The notes under the pieces were generated by a model. The model saw only the letters and a program-made list of their open reading frames with translations. It did no database searches and had not been told where the DNA came from. A program made the translations under genes and the position numbers. DNA of 64,000 bases from Conexibacter woesei Iso977N. Lineage in GTDB: Bacteria > Actinomycetota > Thermoleophilia > Solirubrobacterales > Solirubrobacteraceae. Positions within the stretch are counted from its first letter, which is position 1; every line of letters starts with the position of its first letter. The DNA lies in contig NZ_AUKG01000001.1 in the NCBI RefSeq assembly GCF_000424625.1, positions 2,046,001-2,110,000 on the forward strand, written 5' to 3'. Below, in pieces: positions 17,888 to 27,552 of this stretch.

Positions 17888-18747
17888 TGTCGGACCAGAC
17901 GCCGCAGGACCCGAAGGACGAGCAGGCCGCCGAGGAGCAGCTCCAGGCTGCCGGTGGCATCCCCGACGAGCCCATCGTCGAGGCCGACGTCGAGTCGATC
18001 GAGGGCGCTGACGAGGCTCCCGCCGAGCAGCCCGCCGCCGAGGGCGACGCCCCGGCCGAGGCCGAGGCCGCTCCGGCCGCCGACGCCGCTGCGGCCGCCG
18101 ACGCCGCTCCCGCCGCCGACGCCGCCCCGGCCGCCGCCGCCGAGGAGTCCGACGACGACTACGAGGAGCCCACGCCGCGCGTCAAGCCGGCGATCCCGGG
18201 CGCCGACCTCGAGGTCGACATCGTCCTGGACGGCGAGGACCGCCCGAGCCAGTGGTCGGAGGACGTCGACCCGGACGCTCCGGACGAGCCCACGGCCTCC
18301 GGTGATGAAGAGGACGTCGTCGAGGATCAGCCGATCACGGCGCAGATCCAGCTCGCCGAGGACGCGCGCTACCGCGCCACCGGCAAGCGCAAGACGGCGA
18401 TCGCCCGCGTGATCCTGAAGCCGGGCACCGGCAACTACCTCATCAACGGCCGCACGCTGGACGAGTTCTTCCCGCGCGCCACGTTGCAGAAGACGATCCG
18501 CCAGCCGCTGGAGACCGTCGGCTTCGAGGACCGCATGGACGTCATCGCGCGCATGCACGGTGGCGGCGTGTCGGCCCAGGCCGGCGCCCTGCGCCACGGC
18601 ATCTCCCGCGCGCTGCTGGAGGCCGACCCGAACCTGCGTACCGAGCTCAAGCGCCGCGGCTTCCTGACGCGCGACGCCCGTGCCAAGGAGCGCAAGAAGG
18701 CCGGCCTCAAGAAGGCGCGTAAGAAGCCGCAGTTCTCGAAGCGCTAG
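17887..18747 (+). CDS. rpsI: 30S ribosomal protein S9 with long acidic N-terminal extension
   Basis: The C-terminal 127 residues (from about 160) are a normal S9: [16 protein letters not shown], then [13 protein letters not shown], and the basic tail ending KKPQFSKR that reaches the decoding centre tRNA. In front lies an unusual extension of about 159 residues dominated by Ala, Glu, Asp and Pro, including alternating AADAA repeats (about 62-85). It is strongly acidic and probably disordered. Total 286 residues against roughly 130-170 in most bacteria. The frame from ATG 17887 overlaps the rplM stop by one base. Confidence 0.92.
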   Translation: MSDQTPQDPKDEQAAEEQLQAAGGIPDEPIVEADVESIEGADEAPAEQPAAEGDAPAEAEAAPAADAAAAADAAPAADAAPAAAAEESDDDYEEPTPRVKPAIPGADLEVDIVLDGEDRPSQWSEDVDPDAPDEPTASGDEEDVVEDQPITAQIQLAEDARYRATGKRKTAIARVILKPGTGNYLINGRTLDEFFPRATLQKTIRQPLETVGFEDRMDVIARMHGGGVSAQAGALRHGISRALLEADPNLRTELKRRGFLTRDARAKERKKAGLKKARKKPQFSKR

Positions 18748-18755
18748 GCGCCGCG

Positions 18756-20072
18756 ATGGCCCGCCGGCTCTTCGGAACCGACGGCGTCCGCGGTGTCGCC
18801 GGCGAGGTCCTCACCGCGGACCTCGCCCTGCGACTGGGCCGTGCCGTCACGGCCCAGTCGCGCGCCGCGCGCCCGCAGGTGCTCGTCATCCGCGACACGC
18901 GCGAGTCCGGCGAGATGCTGGAGTCGGCGCTGGCCGCCGGCATCACCTCTGCCGGCGGCGACGTCCTGCTCGGCGGCGTCCTCCCGACGCCCGCCGCGCC
19001 GCTGCTGATCGCCCGCTACGGCTTCGACCTGGCGGCGGTGATCAGCGCGTCGCACAACCCGTACGCCGACAACGGGATCAAGTTCTTCGGCCCGGACGGC
19101 TTCAAGCTGACCGACGAGACCGAGGCGGCGATCGAGGCCCACCTCGACGACGACGTCGGGGCCGGCACCGCGATCGGCCGCGTCCGCGTGCTGCACGGCA
19201 CGCTCGAGGACTACCTGCGCGAGCTGCACACGCGCTTCGGCGACCTGGACCTGTCCGGGGTCGACGTCGTCCTGGACTGCGCCAACGGCTCGACCTACCA
19301 GGCCGCGCCGGAGATCTTCCGGCGCCTGGGCGCGCGCGTGACCGTCATGGCCGACGAGCCCGACGGGCGCAACATCAACGCGGCGTGCGGCTCGACGCAC
19401 CTCGGCGCGCTGGTCGCCGCGATCACCGCGGGCGGCCACGACCTCGGCTTCGCCTTCGACGGCGACGGCGACCGCGTGCTGGCGGTCGACCGCAACGGGG
19501 ACGTCGTGGACGGCGACGAGCTGATCGCGCTGGCGGCGCTGTCGCTGCGCGACAAGGGCCGGCTGAAGGGCGGCGTGGCGGTCACCGTCATGTCCAACTA
19601 CGGCTTCCACACCGGCATGCGCGAGGCCGGCGTCGAGGTGGCGATCACCTCGGTCGGCGACCGCTACGTCCTGCAGGAGCTGCGCGAGCGCGGCTGGACG
19701 CTGGGCGGCGAGCAGTCGGGCCACATCATCGACATGAGCTTCGTGCCGTCGGGCGACGGGATCGCCAGCGCGCTGCTGACGCTGGAGGCGCTGCGCGGCG
19801 GAGACCTGGCGGAGCGCGCGGCGATGCAGAAGATCCCGCAGCGGCTCGTCAACGTCCCGGTCGCCGACCGCGACGCGGCGATGACGTCGTCGGCGCTCGC
19901 GGAGGCCATCGACGCCGAGAGCGACGCCCTCGAGGGCCGCGGGCGCGTGCTCGTCCGGCCGTCGGGCACCGAGCAGCTCGTGCGCGTGATGGTCGAGGCG
20001 CCGACGGCCGAGGAGACGGACGCGGTGGTCGACCGTCTCGTCGCCGTCGTGGTCGCCGAAGCGGCCGTCTGA
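18756..20072 (+). CDS. glmM: Phosphoglucosamine mutase
   Basis: Converts glucosamine-6-phosphate to glucosamine-1-phosphate on the way to UDP-GlcNAc. 438 residues. N-terminal RLFGTDGVRGVAGE, active phosphoserine loop ISASHNPYADNGIKFFG near residues 93-109, metal-binding loop FAFDGDGDRVLAVD near 233-246, sugar-binding GEQSGHIID near 319, and the C-terminal phosphate-binding VRPSGTEQLVRVMVE. It lies 8 nt after rpsI, so it is likely co-transcribed with ribosomal protein genes, and the next gene (glmS) makes its substrate. Confidence 0.96.
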   Translation: MARRLFGTDGVRGVAGEVLTADLALRLGRAVTAQSRAARPQVLVIRDTRESGEMLESALAAGITSAGGDVLLGGVLPTPAAPLLIARYGFDLAAVISASHNPYADNGIKFFGPDGFKLTDETEAAIEAHLDDDVGAGTAIGRVRVLHGTLEDYLRELHTRFGDLDLSGVDVVLDCANGSTYQAAPEIFRRLGARVTVMADEPDGRNINAACGSTHLGALVAAITAGGHDLGFAFDGDGDRVLAVDRNGDVVDGDELIALAALSLRDKGRLKGGVAVTVMSNYGFHTGMREAGVEVAITSVGDRYVLQELRERGWTLGGEQSGHIIDMSFVPSGDGIASALLTLEALRGGDLAERAAMQKIPQRLVNVPVADRDAAMTSSALAEAIDAESDALEGRGRVLVRPSGTEQLVRVMVEAPTAEETDAVVDRLVAVVVAEAAV

Positions 20073-20085
20073 ACGGGCCGTTCCG

Positions 20086-20105
20086 CCCTGGCCCGAGGGC
20101 CAGGG
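20086..20105. repeat. Perfect inverted repeat between glmM and glmS
   Basis: CCCTGGCCC and GGGCCAGGG flank a 2-nt centre. As RNA it would form a 7-bp stem with a 6-nt loop. It may be a weak terminator for glmM or an operator for glmS; there is no T tract. Confidence 0.4.
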
Positions 20106-20124
20106 AGGCGGCGGAGGCCGCTGG

Positions 20125-20130
20125 TACCGT
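20125..20130 (+). promoter_or_regulatory. Leaderless -10 element (TACCGT) for glmS
   Basis: TACCGT lies 8 nt before the glmS ATG. The short 66-nt gap leaves no room for a glmS ribozyme. Confidence 0.5.
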
Positions 20131-20138
20131 GTCCGGCC

Positions 20139-21989
20139 ATGTGTGGCATCGTCGGATACGTCGGCCAGCGCTCTGCGCAGGACATCCTGCTCGCGGGGCT
20201 TCAGAAGCTCGAGTACCGCGGCTACGACTCCGCAGGGATCTCGGTCATCGCGGGCGACGAGATCGAGTCGGTCCGCGCGGTCGGCAACCTCGCCAACCTG
20301 CAGGCGGCGATCGACGGCACCGCCGGTGGCGTGGCGACCGCGGTGCGCCCGGGCTCGACCGGGATCGGCCACACGCGCTGGGCCACGCACGGGCGCGTCA
20401 ACGAGGAGAACGCGCACCCGCACTTCGACACGACCAACCGCGTGCACGTGGTGGTCAACGGAATCGTCGAGAACTACCTGGCCCTGAAGCACCGGCTCGC
20501 CGACATGGGCGCGCAGTTCACGAGCGAGACCGACGCGGAGGTCATCGCGCACCTGGTCTCCCACCATTTGGCGTCCGGGTCGCTGGTCGAGGCGGTCCGG
20601 GCCGCCTACGCCGAGCTCGAGGGCCACTTCGCGTTCGTCGCGATGACCCTGGACGAGCCGGACGTGCTGGTCGGCGCGCGCAAGGAGTGCCCGCTGATCG
20701 TCGGCCGCGGCGAGGGCGAGACGTTCCTGGCCTCCGCGATCCCGGCGTTCCTGCCCTACACGCGCAGGGTCCAGTACATCGAGAACGACGAGCTGGTCGT
20801 GATCACGCCGGAGGGGACGACGTTCCTGACGCCGGCGGGCGACGAGCTGGAGCGCCCGGTCGTGGAGATCGACTGGGACGAGGAGACCGCCGAGAAGGGC
20901 GGCTTCGAGACCTTCATGTTGAAGGAGATCCACGAGCAGGCCGACGCGATCGCCGAGACGATCGCCGACCGCACGGTCCGCGCCGACGGCGTCGACCTCG
21001 CCGAGGAGGTCTCCTTCGACGAGGCGCTGCTGCAGGACGTCAACCGGATCATCGTCGTGGCCTGCGGCACCTCGTACCACGCGGGCCTGATCGGGCGTTA
21101 CGCGATCGAGGAGTGGGCGCGGATCCCGGTCGAGATGGATGTGGCAAGCGAGTACCGCTACCGCAACCCGGTCGTCGGGCCGGGCGACCTCGTGATCGGC
21201 ATCACGCAGTCCGGTGAGACCGCCGACACGCTGGCCGCGATGCGGCTGGCGAGCGACCGCGGCGCGCGGGTCGTGGCGATCACCAACGTCATGGGGTCGC
21301 AGGCGACGCGCGACGCCGACGGCGTCCTGTACACGCGCGCCGGGCTGGAGATCGGCGTCGCGGCGACCAAGACGTTCGTCTGCCAGGTCGCCGTCATGTA
21401 CATGCTGGGCCTGCGCCTGGCCGAGCTGCGCGGGACGCTCGGCGCCGACGCGCGGACCCGGTTGGTCAGCGAGCTCAAGCGCGTGCCGCACGAGATCGAC
21501 TCGTTGTTGTCGTCCTTGGATCTCGACGGCGTCGCCGCCGCGCACTTCCAGCAGGAGTTCTTCCTGTACTTGGGCCGCCACGTCGGGCTGCCGGTCGCGT
21601 TGGAGGGCGCCTTGAAGCTGAAGGAGATCTCCTACATCCCGACCGACGCCTACGCCGCCGGCGAGATGAAGCACGGCCCGATCGCGCTGCTGGACGAGTC
21701 GACGCCGGTCGTGTGCATCGCGACCGACTCGCCGATCCTGGACAAGGTGGTGTCCAACGTCCAGGAGGTCCGCGCCCGCGGCGCGCACGTCATCGCGGTG
21801 GCGTCGGAGGGCAACATCGAGATCGGCGAGCACGCCGAAGAGGTCATCCGGATCCCGGCGATGGACTGGATGCTCCAGCCGCTGCTGGCCGTCATCCCGC
21901 TGCAGGTGTTGGCGTACAAGATCGCGCGGTTGCGCGGGTTGAACGTGGATCAGCCGCGGAACTTGGCGAAGACGGTCACGGTGGAGTAG
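20139..21989 (+). CDS. glmS: Glutamine-fructose-6-phosphate aminotransferase (isomerising)
   Basis: Makes glucosamine-6-phosphate from fructose-6-phosphate and glutamine. The 616-residue protein has the Ntn-type glutaminase domain with the nucleophile Cys directly after Met (MCGIVGYVG), and GIGHTRWATHG, GIVENY and SETDAEVIAHL downstream. The two SIS isomerase domains follow: VACGTSYHAGL and ITQSGETADTLAA in the first, PTDAYAAGEMKHGPIALLDE in the second. It ends AKTVTVE as usual for the family. No glmS ribozyme upstream. It is followed by a roughly 600-bp region holding a repeat element. Confidence 0.97.
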   Translation: MCGIVGYVGQRSAQDILLAGLQKLEYRGYDSAGISVIAGDEIESVRAVGNLANLQAAIDGTAGGVATAVRPGSTGIGHTRWATHGRVNEENAHPHFDTTNRVHVVVNGIVENYLALKHRLADMGAQFTSETDAEVIAHLVSHHLASGSLVEAVRAAYAELEGHFAFVAMTLDEPDVLVGARKECPLIVGRGEGETFLASAIPAFLPYTRRVQYIENDELVVITPEGTTFLTPAGDELERPVVEIDWDEETAEKGGFETFMLKEIHEQADAIAETIADRTVRADGVDLAEEVSFDEALLQDVNRIIVVACGTSYHAGLIGRYAIEEWARIPVEMDVASEYRYRNPVVGPGDLVIGITQSGETADTLAAMRLASDRGARVVAITNVMGSQATRDADGVLYTRAGLEIGVAATKTFVCQVAVMYMLGLRLAELRGTLGADARTRLVSELKRVPHEIDSLLSSLDLDGVAAAHFQQEFFLYLGRHVGLPVALEGALKLKEISYIPTDAYAAGEMKHGPIALLDESTPVVCIATDSPILDKVVSNVQEVRARGAHVIAVASEGNIEIGEHAEEVIRIPAMDWMLQPLLAVIPLQVLAYKIARLRGLNVDQPRNLAKTVTVE

Positions 21990-22150
21990 CGGCGCGCGCC
22001 GCGCTCTGCGCGGCTCGCGCGTCGGTGGCACGACGCGGCGGGCGGTGGCGCAGGTGGGGACTCGTTGCGTTGAGGGTGCTGCGGCGCGGCGGCCGGGGTG
22101 TTCAGCGCGGCCGTGTTGAGGTGCCGCTCCGCGTGGCTTGGAGGGCATCG

Positions 22151-22276
22151 ATGGGAGAGTCGTTTGGTGTGGTGCCGCCGTTGGCGGTGTGGCTGGGCGT
22201 TGGTGGTGCTTCCGGGCGCGGTTCGGGGCCGAACGGGTGGGTCGGCGGCAGTTGGGTGTTCTCGGCGAACACCTAA
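22151..22276 (+). other. 41-codon frame in the left arm of the repeat
   Basis: The ATG at 22151 opens a frame ending in TAA at 22274-22276, a rare stop in this genome. Its product begins MGESFGVVPPLAVWLGVGG and resembles the peptide encoded by the opposite arm (22363-22467). The matching may simply reflect the DNA repeat. No promoter or ribosome binding site is evident, so translation is doubtful. Confidence 0.25.
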
Positions 22277-22282
22277 CTGCCG
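22246..22282. repeat. Hairpin A inside the repeat element
   Basis: A 16-bp stem with one G-T wobble (CGGCAGTTGGGTGTTC against GAACACCTAACTGCCG) and a 5-nt loop TCGGC. It spans the stop of the 41-codon frame. Possible terminator or mobile-repeat terminus. Confidence 0.7.
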
Positions 22283-22329
22283 TTGACTCTTCGGGGTCCC
22301 GATTCGGGGCCGAATTGGGGCTTCGGCGA

Positions 22330-22378
22330 GGTCAACGGTGCATTTGGGTCCTATGCGAACCCCTATGCACCGTTGACC
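22330..22378. repeat. Hairpin B inside the repeat element
   Basis: A perfect 14-bp stem (GGTCAACGGTGCAT against ATGCACCGTTGACC) closes a 21-nt loop in which GGGT and ACCC can pair again. It marks the inner end of the right arm, as hairpin A marks that of the left. Confidence 0.7.
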
Positions 22379-22467
22379 CTTTCGTTCGCCCCCGAACTTC
22401 GCCCCGAGGCACCACGAACGCCCAGCCACACCGCGAACGCCGGCGCCACAGCAAACGACTCTCCCAT
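22363..22467 (-). other. 34-codon frame in the right arm of the repeat
   Basis: The minus-strand ATG at 22467 opens a frame ending in TAG at 22365-22363. The product begins MGESFAVAPAFAVWLGVRG, matching the left-arm peptide at most of its first 24 positions. Probably a by-product of the inverted repeat; a small repeated gene cannot be excluded. Confidence 0.22.
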
Positions 22468-22580
22468 CGATGCCCTCCAAGCAACGCCCCGCACCCTCAC
22501 CCACACGGCCGCGCTGAACACCACCCACCGCACGCGCCGCAGTACCACCAACCCAGCGGGCCAACCGCCAACGAGCCCAC

Positions 22581-22586
22581 TACGCT
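22581..22586 (+). promoter_or_regulatory. Leaderless -10 element (TACGCT) for acpS
   Basis: TACGCT lies 8 nt before the acpS ATG at 22595, just beyond the repeat element. Confidence 0.5.
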
Positions 22587-22594
22587 CGACCCCC

Positions 22595-22938
22595 ATGAGC
22601 GGCGTCGGCCTGGACCTTCTGGAGATCGAGCGGTTGGAGGCGGCGCTGGAGCGCCGGCCGTCCCTCGCCGCGCGGCTGTTCACGGAGGCTGAACGCGAGT
22701 ACGCCGCGGCGCGGTCGCGGCCGGGGCAGCATCTGGCCGCGCGGTTCTGCGCGAAGGAGGCGGTCGCCAAGGCGCTGGCGTTGGATGCGTGGTCGTGGCA
22801 GGACATCGAGGTCGTCTCGACGCCCGAGGGCGGGCCGCCGCGGGTCGTGCTGCATGGCGCGCTGGCCGGGCAGGGGCACGTGATCGATGTGTCGCTGACG
22901 CACTCCCGGGGAACGGCCGGGGCTGTGGCGGTCGTGCG

Positions 22939-22942
<4 letters not shown>
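22595..22942 (+). CDS. acpS: Holo-[acyl-carrier-protein] synthase
   Basis: Transfers 4'-phosphopantetheine from CoA to acyl carrier protein. 115 residues, typical of the small trimeric AcpS class. It has the GVGLDLLEIERLEAAL start with metal-binding Asp and the catalytic FCAKEAVAKAL segment around residues 50-60. It ends with the usual VSLTHSRGTAGAVAVV. The TACGCT hexamer supports ATG 22595. The stop overlaps nnrD (ATGA). Confidence 0.94.
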
Positions 22943-24480
<1,538 letters not shown>

Positions 24481-24492
24481 AGTCCTGGCGGC

Positions 24493-24969
24493 ATGGCAGC
24501 CGCTACGACCGTCGCCGACATCATGGAGCGCGATGCGCCCTCGATCGCCCTCGAGGCGAGCGTCGAGGCCGTGATCGCGCAGTTCAAGGAGCTCGACGTG
24601 CCGGCGCTGCCGGTCGTCAACGACGGCGGGCGCTGCGTCGGCGTGATCACCGAGAAGGACCTCGTCATCAAGGACGACGACGGCGATCTGCACATCCCGC
24701 ACTACATCGAGCTGTTCGGCGGCCTCGTGTTCTTCCCGCCCGAGCTGCGCCACTTCCGGGAGCGGCTCAGGAAGGCCGCCGCGTCGCAGGCCAAGGACCT
24801 GATGACCGAGCCCGCGGTGGTCGTGGAGCCGAGCACCTCCCTCCACGAGGCCGCGCACGTGATCGTCGAGCGCGGGCACTCGCGGCTGCCGGTCGTCGAG
24901 CACGGGCGCTACGTCGGGCTCGTCACGCGGGCCGACGTCCTGGCGGCGCTGAACGGCGCGGAGGCCTAG
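24493..24969 (+). CDS. Two-CBS-domain protein
   Basis: 158 residues made almost entirely of a CBS pair. The first CBS covers about 4-60 (TVADIMERDAPSIALEASVEAVI... GVITEKDLV) and the second about 98-156 (AKDLMTEPAVVVEPSTSLHEAAHVI... LVTRADVLAAL). Between them is a linker with IPHYIELFGGLVFFPPELRHFRERL, common in bacterial CBS proteins. Such pairs bind adenosine nucleotides and usually regulate a partner; no partner domain is fused. It sits between nnrD and alr. Confidence 0.85.
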   Translation: MAAATTVADIMERDAPSIALEASVEAVIAQFKELDVPALPVVNDGGRCVGVITEKDLVIKDDDGDLHIPHYIELFGGLVFFPPELRHFRERLRKAAASQAKDLMTEPAVVVEPSTSLHEAAHVIVERGHSRLPVVEHGRYVGLVTRADVLAALNGAEA

Positions 24970-24973
24970 GCGC

Positions 24974-26104
24974 GTGGCGGTGCGCGCGCTGGCACGGGTC
25001 AACCTGAGCGCGATCGAGCGCAACGTCGCGCGGCTGGCGCGCGAGGCGCCGGGCTGCGCGGTCTGCGCGGTCGTCAAGGCCGAGGGCTACGGGCACGGGA
25101 TGGTCGCCGCGGGGCGCGCGGCGCTCGCGGGTGGCGCGACGTGGCTGGCGGTGGCGACGGCGGAGGAGGCGCGGGAGCTGCGTGCCGGCGTCGGCGACAA
25201 CGTCCGGATCCTGGTGCTGGGTGCCGTGTCGGACGCCGAGCTGGTGGTGGCGCTGGACGCCGACGCCGACGTGTCGGTGTGGTCGGTCGAGAGGGCGCAG
25301 GCGCTGGCCGACGGCGGCCGCGGCGCGCGCGTGCACGTCAAGCTCGACTCGGGACTGGGGCGGCTGGGCACGCGCGACACCGCGGAGGCCACCGCGGTTG
25401 TTGATGCTGTCGCTGCTGCGGAGAACCTGGAGCTCGTCGCCGCCTGGACCCACTTCGCGACCGCCGACGAGCGTGGCGACCAGTTCTTCGGCGAGCAGCT
25501 CGCGCGCTTCAAGGCGTGGGCGGAGCCGCTGCGCGCCGCGCACCCGGGGCTGCTGCTGCACGCGGCGAACTCGGCGGCGCTGCTGCGCGATCCGGCGTCG
25601 CACTTCGACCTCGTCCGGCCGGGCGTGGCGATCTACGGCCTCGATCCCTTCGGCGACGACCCGGCCCAGCGCGACCTTGAACCAGCACTCGAGTTGGTGT
25701 CCTACGTGGCGGCCGTCAAGCCGGCCGACGTGGGGGAGAGCGCGGGCTATGGGCGGCGGTTCGTGGCGCAGAGGCCGACGACGATCGCGACGGTCCCGAT
25801 CGGCTACGGCGACGGCTGGCGGCGCGCGCTGACCAACCGCGGCGAGGCGCTGCTGCACGGGACCAAGGTGCCGCTGGTCGGGACCGTGTCGATGGACAAC
25901 GTGACGTTCGACGTCGGTGCGGTCGCCGGGCTGGAGGCCCACGTGGGCGACGCGGTGGTGCTGGTCGGCGCGCAGGGGGCCGAGCAGATCACGGCCGAGG
26001 ACGTGGCCCGCTCGATCGACACCATCAACTACGAGATCACCACCGCCCTGACGGCGCGGGTCGCCCGCGAGTACCACCGGGACGGCCAGGCGCCGGGGTC
26101 GTGA
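24974..26104 (+). CDS. alr: Alanine racemase
   Basis: A PLP enzyme supplying D-alanine for peptidoglycan. 376 residues. The PLP lysine lies in AVVKAEGYGHGM (near residue 36), with LDSGLGRLGTRD, the LHAANSAALL block, FDLVRPGVAIYGLDPF, the catalytic Tyr region AGYGRRF (near 258) and VGTVSMDNVTFDV. The GTG start lies 4 nt after the upstream TAG. The stop overlaps the next start (GTGA), a tight operon. Confidence 0.95.
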   Translation: MAVRALARVNLSAIERNVARLAREAPGCAVCAVVKAEGYGHGMVAAGRAALAGGATWLAVATAEEARELRAGVGDNVRILVLGAVSDAELVVALDADADVSVWSVERAQALADGGRGARVHVKLDSGLGRLGTRDTAEATAVVDAVAAAENLELVAAWTHFATADERGDQFFGEQLARFKAWAEPLRAAHPGLLLHAANSAALLRDPASHFDLVRPGVAIYGLDPFGDDPAQRDLEPALELVSYVAAVKPADVGESAGYGRRFVAQRPTTIATVPIGYGDGWRRALTNRGEALLHGTKVPLVGTVSMDNVTFDVGAVAGLEAHVGDAVVLVGAQGAEQITAEDVARSIDTINYEITTALTARVAREYHRDGQAPGS

Positions 26105-27552
26105 GCGAAGCGGCACTGGAAGCGGTCCGGGGCGCGCTGGCGGGCGCCGAGGCGTGGGTCGTCGGGGGCGCGGTCCGCGACGAGCTGCTGGGCCGTGACG
26201 TCAGCGACGTCGATGTGGCGGTGGCGGGTGACGCGAAGCCGCTGGCGCGCGCGCTGGCGCGTGCCTCGGGCTCCGGCTCGGCCTCGTTCCCGCTCAGCGA
26301 CGCCTTCGGCGCCTGGCGCGTGATCGGCCCCGACCAGGCCTGGCAGGTCGACCTGATGCCCCTCCAGGGCGACGGCACCCTGGCCGACGACCTCGCGCGC
26401 CGCGACTTCACCGTCAACGCGATGGCGCGCCCGCTGGGCGCCGCTCCCTCCGGCGACGGCGGTGCCTCCGGCGGTGACCCGCTCGCCGCCGTCGTCGACC
26501 CCTTCGGGGGCGCGGCGGACCTGCAGGCGCGTCGCCTCCGGATGGTCGCGCCGCGCGCGTTCGCCGACGACCCGCTCCGCGTCCTGCGCCTCGCGCGCTT
26601 CGCCTGCGAGCTGGGCTTCGCGCCGGAGGACGAGACCGTCCGGGTCGCCGCGCAGCACGCCGCCGCGATCGAGCGCGTCGCGGCCGAGCGCGTCTTCGCT
26701 GAGCTCAAGCGCGTCATCGCGAGCGACCGGGTTGTTGAAGGTCTCGAGTTGATGGACTCGCTCGGCCTGACCCCGCACGTCCTGCCCGAGCTCAGCGGGC
26801 TCCGCGGCGTCGAGCAGAACCGCTACCACCACCTCGACGTCCACGACCACACGCTCGAGGTGCTCGCCGAGACCGTCGCGTTCGAGCGCGGCGACCGCGT
26901 CCTCCTCGACGATCCCGAGCTGGACCGGCGCATCCGGGCGTTCCTGGCGCAGCCCTTCTCCGACGAGATCACGCGCGGGACCGCGCTGCGCTTCGGGGCG
27001 CTGCTGCACGACGTCGCCAAGCCCGAGACCCAGGCCTTCCACGACGACGGGACCATCCTCGGCTTCCCCGGCCACGCCGACCTCGGAGCCGACCGCTCCC
27101 GCGCGACCCTCACCCGGCTGAAGGCCTCCGAGAAGCTCCGCGCGCACGTGGCGCTGCTGGCGCGCCACCACCTCGGCCTCGGCTACCTGGTGCACAAGGC
27201 GCCGCTCGACCGGCGCACCATCCACCAGTACTTGACCAAGACGTCGCCCGTCGAGGTCGACGTGTCGCTGCTGTCGATCGCCGACCGCCTCGCCACCCGC
27301 GGCCGCAAAGCCGACGAGGCCATCACCAAGCACCTCGCCATCGCCCGCATCGTCCTACCGGCCGCCCTCGACTTCGCCTCCTGGCGCGCCCAACCACCCC
27401 TCCTACGCGGCGACGAACTGGCCACAGCCCTCAACATCAAGCCAGGCCCCTCCCTCGGCGCCCTTCTGGCCCAACTCGACGAAGCCCGCTACGCCGGCGA
27501 GATCACGACACCCGACCACGCCCTACAACTCGCGCGCGAGCTGGTCGGCTAG
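26101..27552 (+). CDS. CCA tRNA nucleotidyltransferase / poly(A) polymerase with HD domain
   Basis: 483 residues of the class II nucleotidyltransferase superfamily. The head domain has VVGGAVRDELLGRDVSDVDVAVAG (residues about 20-43, with the GG and DVD catalytic motifs) and RRDFTVNAMA. The RNA-binding neck/body follows (DPLRVLRLARFACELGF), then an HD-type phosphohydrolase region (YHHLDVHDHTLEV near 241-253, LLHDVAKPET near 301-310). CCA-adding and poly(A) functions cannot be told apart by eye. The GTG start overlaps alr; the stop shares CTAG (27549-27552) with the convergent peptidase. Confidence 0.88.
   Translation: MSEAALEAVRGALAGAEAWVVGGAVRDELLGRDVSDVDVAVAGDAKPLARALARASGSGSASFPLSDAFGAWRVIGPDQAWQVDLMPLQGDGTLADDLARRDFTVNAMARPLGAAPSGDGGASGGDPLAAVVDPFGGAADLQARRLRMVAPRAFADDPLRVLRLARFACELGFAPEDETVRVAAQHAAAIERVAAERVFAELKRVIASDRVVEGLELMDSLGLTPHVLPELSGLRGVEQNRYHHLDVHDHTLEVLAETVAFERGDRVLLDDPELDRRIRAFLAQPFSDEITRGTALRFGALLHDVAKPETQAFHDDGTILGFPGHADLGADRSRATLTRLKASEKLRAHVALLARHHLGLGYLVHKAPLDRRTIHQYLTKTSPVEVDVSLLSIADRLATRGRKADEAITKHLAIARIVLPAALDFASWRAQPPLLRGDELATALNIKPGPSLGALLAQLDEARYAGEITTPDHALQLARELVG

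Larger units (their letters stand above)
22097..22522. repeat. Nested imperfect inverted-repeat element (about 430 bp)
   Basis: The glmS-acpS gap (21990-22594) is mostly one large palindrome. The left arm starts at 22097 and the right arm ends at 22522. The outermost 20 nt of each arm (22097-22116 and 22503-22522) are exact reverse complements. A 29-nt block (22138-22166 and 22452-22480) is also exact, and a block around GTGTGGCTGGGCGTT pairs again. The arms are otherwise about 70-85% alike by eye. Two further hairpins lie in the centre. It resembles two inverted copies of a repeat, or a MITE-like element. Outside it, 21990-22090 holds nothing I recognise. Confidence 0.75.

Noticed and set aside
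20073-20138. Possible glmS ribozyme upstream of glmS
   Set aside because: The gap is only 66 nt and contains a simple inverted repeat; the ribozyme core needs about 150 nt and is a Firmicutes feature.
18744-22148. Very long minus-strand open frame (over 1100 codons) across glmM and glmS
   Set aside because: It is the antisense shadow of two clear genes in GC-rich DNA; composition is Arg/Asp/Val noise without domains.
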